DNA of 36,873 nucleotides, from positions 1-36,873 of the forward strand of contig JAHECI010000001.1 in assembly GCA_024641825.1 (NCBI GenBank), written 5' to 3'. The position numbers were made by a program, and so were the translations under genes. Positions within the stretch are counted from its first letter, which is position 1, and every line of letters starts with the position of its first letter. Positions 35,587 through 36,873 of the stretch are shown here, one piece after another. This stretch comes from Desulfobacterales bacterium. GTDB lineage: Bacteria; Desulfobacterota; Desulfobacteria; Desulfobacterales; UBA11574. The notes under the pieces were generated by a model that worked only from the letters and a program-made list of their open reading frames with translations, had not been told where the DNA came from and searched no databases.

Positions 35587-36873
35587 CTATGTCTCCTCCG
35601 CCGGCCATATTTTTTTAAACGTGGTTTGAGGGAAAAAGCAATACGGACATTCCTCGGGCGGATCTTGTCCATGGTGTATGTGGCCGCACATGCGGCAGCG
35701 CCACGCAGGTTTAATTTCTCCACCGGTGTCGGGATCCAGAGGATCTTTTTCTCTAAATATCGGCAGATCTTCCAGGGACGGCATCACCGGCTGATAGGTG
35801 TACATGGCATGACCGGAAACAATCATCCGCTGAATTTCACTGGTCCCTTCGTATATTCTTAACAGGCGAATGTCTCGAAAAAGTTTCTCCAGAGGAAACA
35901 TTTTGGTATAGCCGTACCCTCCGAGTATCTGAAGGGCTTCATTGACAACTTCCAACGCCTTTTCGGTTGCGTAAAACTTTGCGATGGATGCGTTGATGGT
36001 CGGATCCAGGCCCTTGTCCGCTTCCCATGCCGCCTTCCATACCAATAAACGCGCAGTTTCAACCTTCTGGTACATTTCAGCGATTTTAAACTGAATCGCC
36101 TGGAAATCTCCGATCTTGGATCCGAAGGCCCTTCGTTTTTTGGCGTAATCGATGGCGTACTCCATGGCGCTCCGAGCACCTCCGACGCCAAAGGCTCCCA
36201 CCACCGGACGTGTCCTGGAAAAGGTTTTCATGGCGAGGAGAAAGCCTTCTCCGGGGGGAGCAAGAACGTTTTCTTCGGGAACTCTGACATTTTTAAAATT
36301 AAGACCTACGGTATTTGAACAGCGCTGACCGAGTTTGGGAATCGTCTTGCCTGCCGACACACCGTCCCAGGACTTCTCCACCAGAAAGGCGCAGATTCCT
36401 TCATGACCGGATTTCGGATCTGCCGTAGCAAACACGGAAATATAATCGGCCACCCCGCCATTGGTAATCCAGTATTTGGTACCGTTTAATATGTAGTCAT
36501 CGCCGTCTCTTTTGGCTTCACACCGGATGCCGGCAACGTCTGATCCCATGACAGGTTCGGATGTGGCAAAACAGATCAGTTTGAATTCTTTTAACAGCTT
36601 GGGAAGATATTTCTCTTTGAGCACTTCATTGGCACAAAGGATAAGGGGCTCCATTCCCAGGGAATTATCGAAAAGTGAGGTGGCAAGACCCGGACAGGCC
36701 GCTGCAATTTCCTCGGTCATGATGGCGCCTTCGAGGATCCCGTATTCGTTTCCACCGTACTTCTTGGGTATGTCATTGTTCATCAGACCTTCGTCAAATG
36801 CCTTTCTCAACACCGACAGCGGAATGTCGTCTTTTTCATCGAAATACCATGCAACGGGCAATACCTCCCTTAA
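35587..36873 (-). CDS. Acyl-CoA dehydrogenase with C-terminal rubredoxin-like domain (N-terminus truncated by window edge)
   Basis: ACAD motifs (CFATSEPVMGSDVAGI, LNGTKYWITNG, ILGGYGYTKMFPLEKLFRDIRLLRIYEGTSEIQ) then WRCRMCGHIHHGQDPPEECPYCFFPQTTF; frame remains open to the window end. Confidence 0.93.
   Translation of the reverse strand, partial: LREVLPVAWYFDEKDDIPLSVLRKAFDEGLMNNDIPKKYGGNEYGILEGAIMTEEIAAACPGLATSLFDNSLGMEPLILCANEVLKEKYLPKLLKEFKLICFATSEPVMGSDVAGIRCEAKRDGDDYILNGTKYWITNGGVADYISVFATADPKSGHEGICAFLVEKSWDGVSAGKTIPKLGQRCSNTVGLNFKNVRVPEENVLAPPGEGFLLAMKTFSRTRPVVGAFGVGGARSAMEYAIDYAKKRRAFGSKIGDFQAIQFKIAEMYQKVETARLLVWKAAWEADKGLDPTINASIAKFYATEKALEVVNEALQILGGYGYTKMFPLEKLFRDIRLLRIYEGTSEIQRMIVSGHAMYTYQPVMPSLEDLPIFREKDPLDPDTGGEIKPAWRCRMCGHIHHGQDPPEECPYCFFPQTTFKKIWPAEET

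Noticed and set aside
1-36873. CRISPR array, prophage, integrase or classical IS/transposase
   Set aside because: No spaced direct-repeat arrays and no recognisable recombinase, transposase or phage structural ORFs were seen

Overview
The window looks like a chromosomal segment of an anaerobic, probably sulfate-reducing Desulfobacterota bacterium. This is inferred from gene content: ETF-QO, acyl-CoA dehydrogenases, a CooC-like ATPase and an AcsC-like protein. It encodes about 35 genes, mostly housekeeping or metabolic: a FolC fragment, tRNA-Arg(CCG), a PilZ protein, an Mla-type lipid ABC transporter, HU, ETF-QO, UbiB plus a phasin-like protein, two acyl-CoA dehydrogenases, CooC, an AcuC-like HDAC, an AcuB-like CBS protein, PrmA-like and MBL proteins, Sir2, a truncated AcsC-like corrinoid/Fe-S protein, AsmA, WrbA, TrkH/TrkA, two DMT transporters, an IscU/NifS-like pair, PPIases, an AI-2E exporter-like protein, DUF4442, a nitronate monooxygenase-like protein and an acyltransferase. 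I saw no CRISPR array, prophage or classical IS element. The strongest points for a second look are: (1) the NifS/IscS-like protein after iscU keeps the catalytic-loop Cys but has lost the PLP-binding lysine (SGHK -> ASNT) and other PLP contacts; (2) a 206-aa mini-AcsC protein joins the AcsC Fe-S domain directly to the C-terminal corrinoid-binding domain, with no TIM barrel and with the third cluster Cys replaced; it is adjacent to sir2 and downstream of an HDAC/AcuB/CooC cluster; (3) two diverged copies of a ~190-bp long-hairpin element 10.7 kb apart have covarying stems and flanking direct repeats, suggesting a MITE-like family. All product calls come from reading the sequence; no database search was run.
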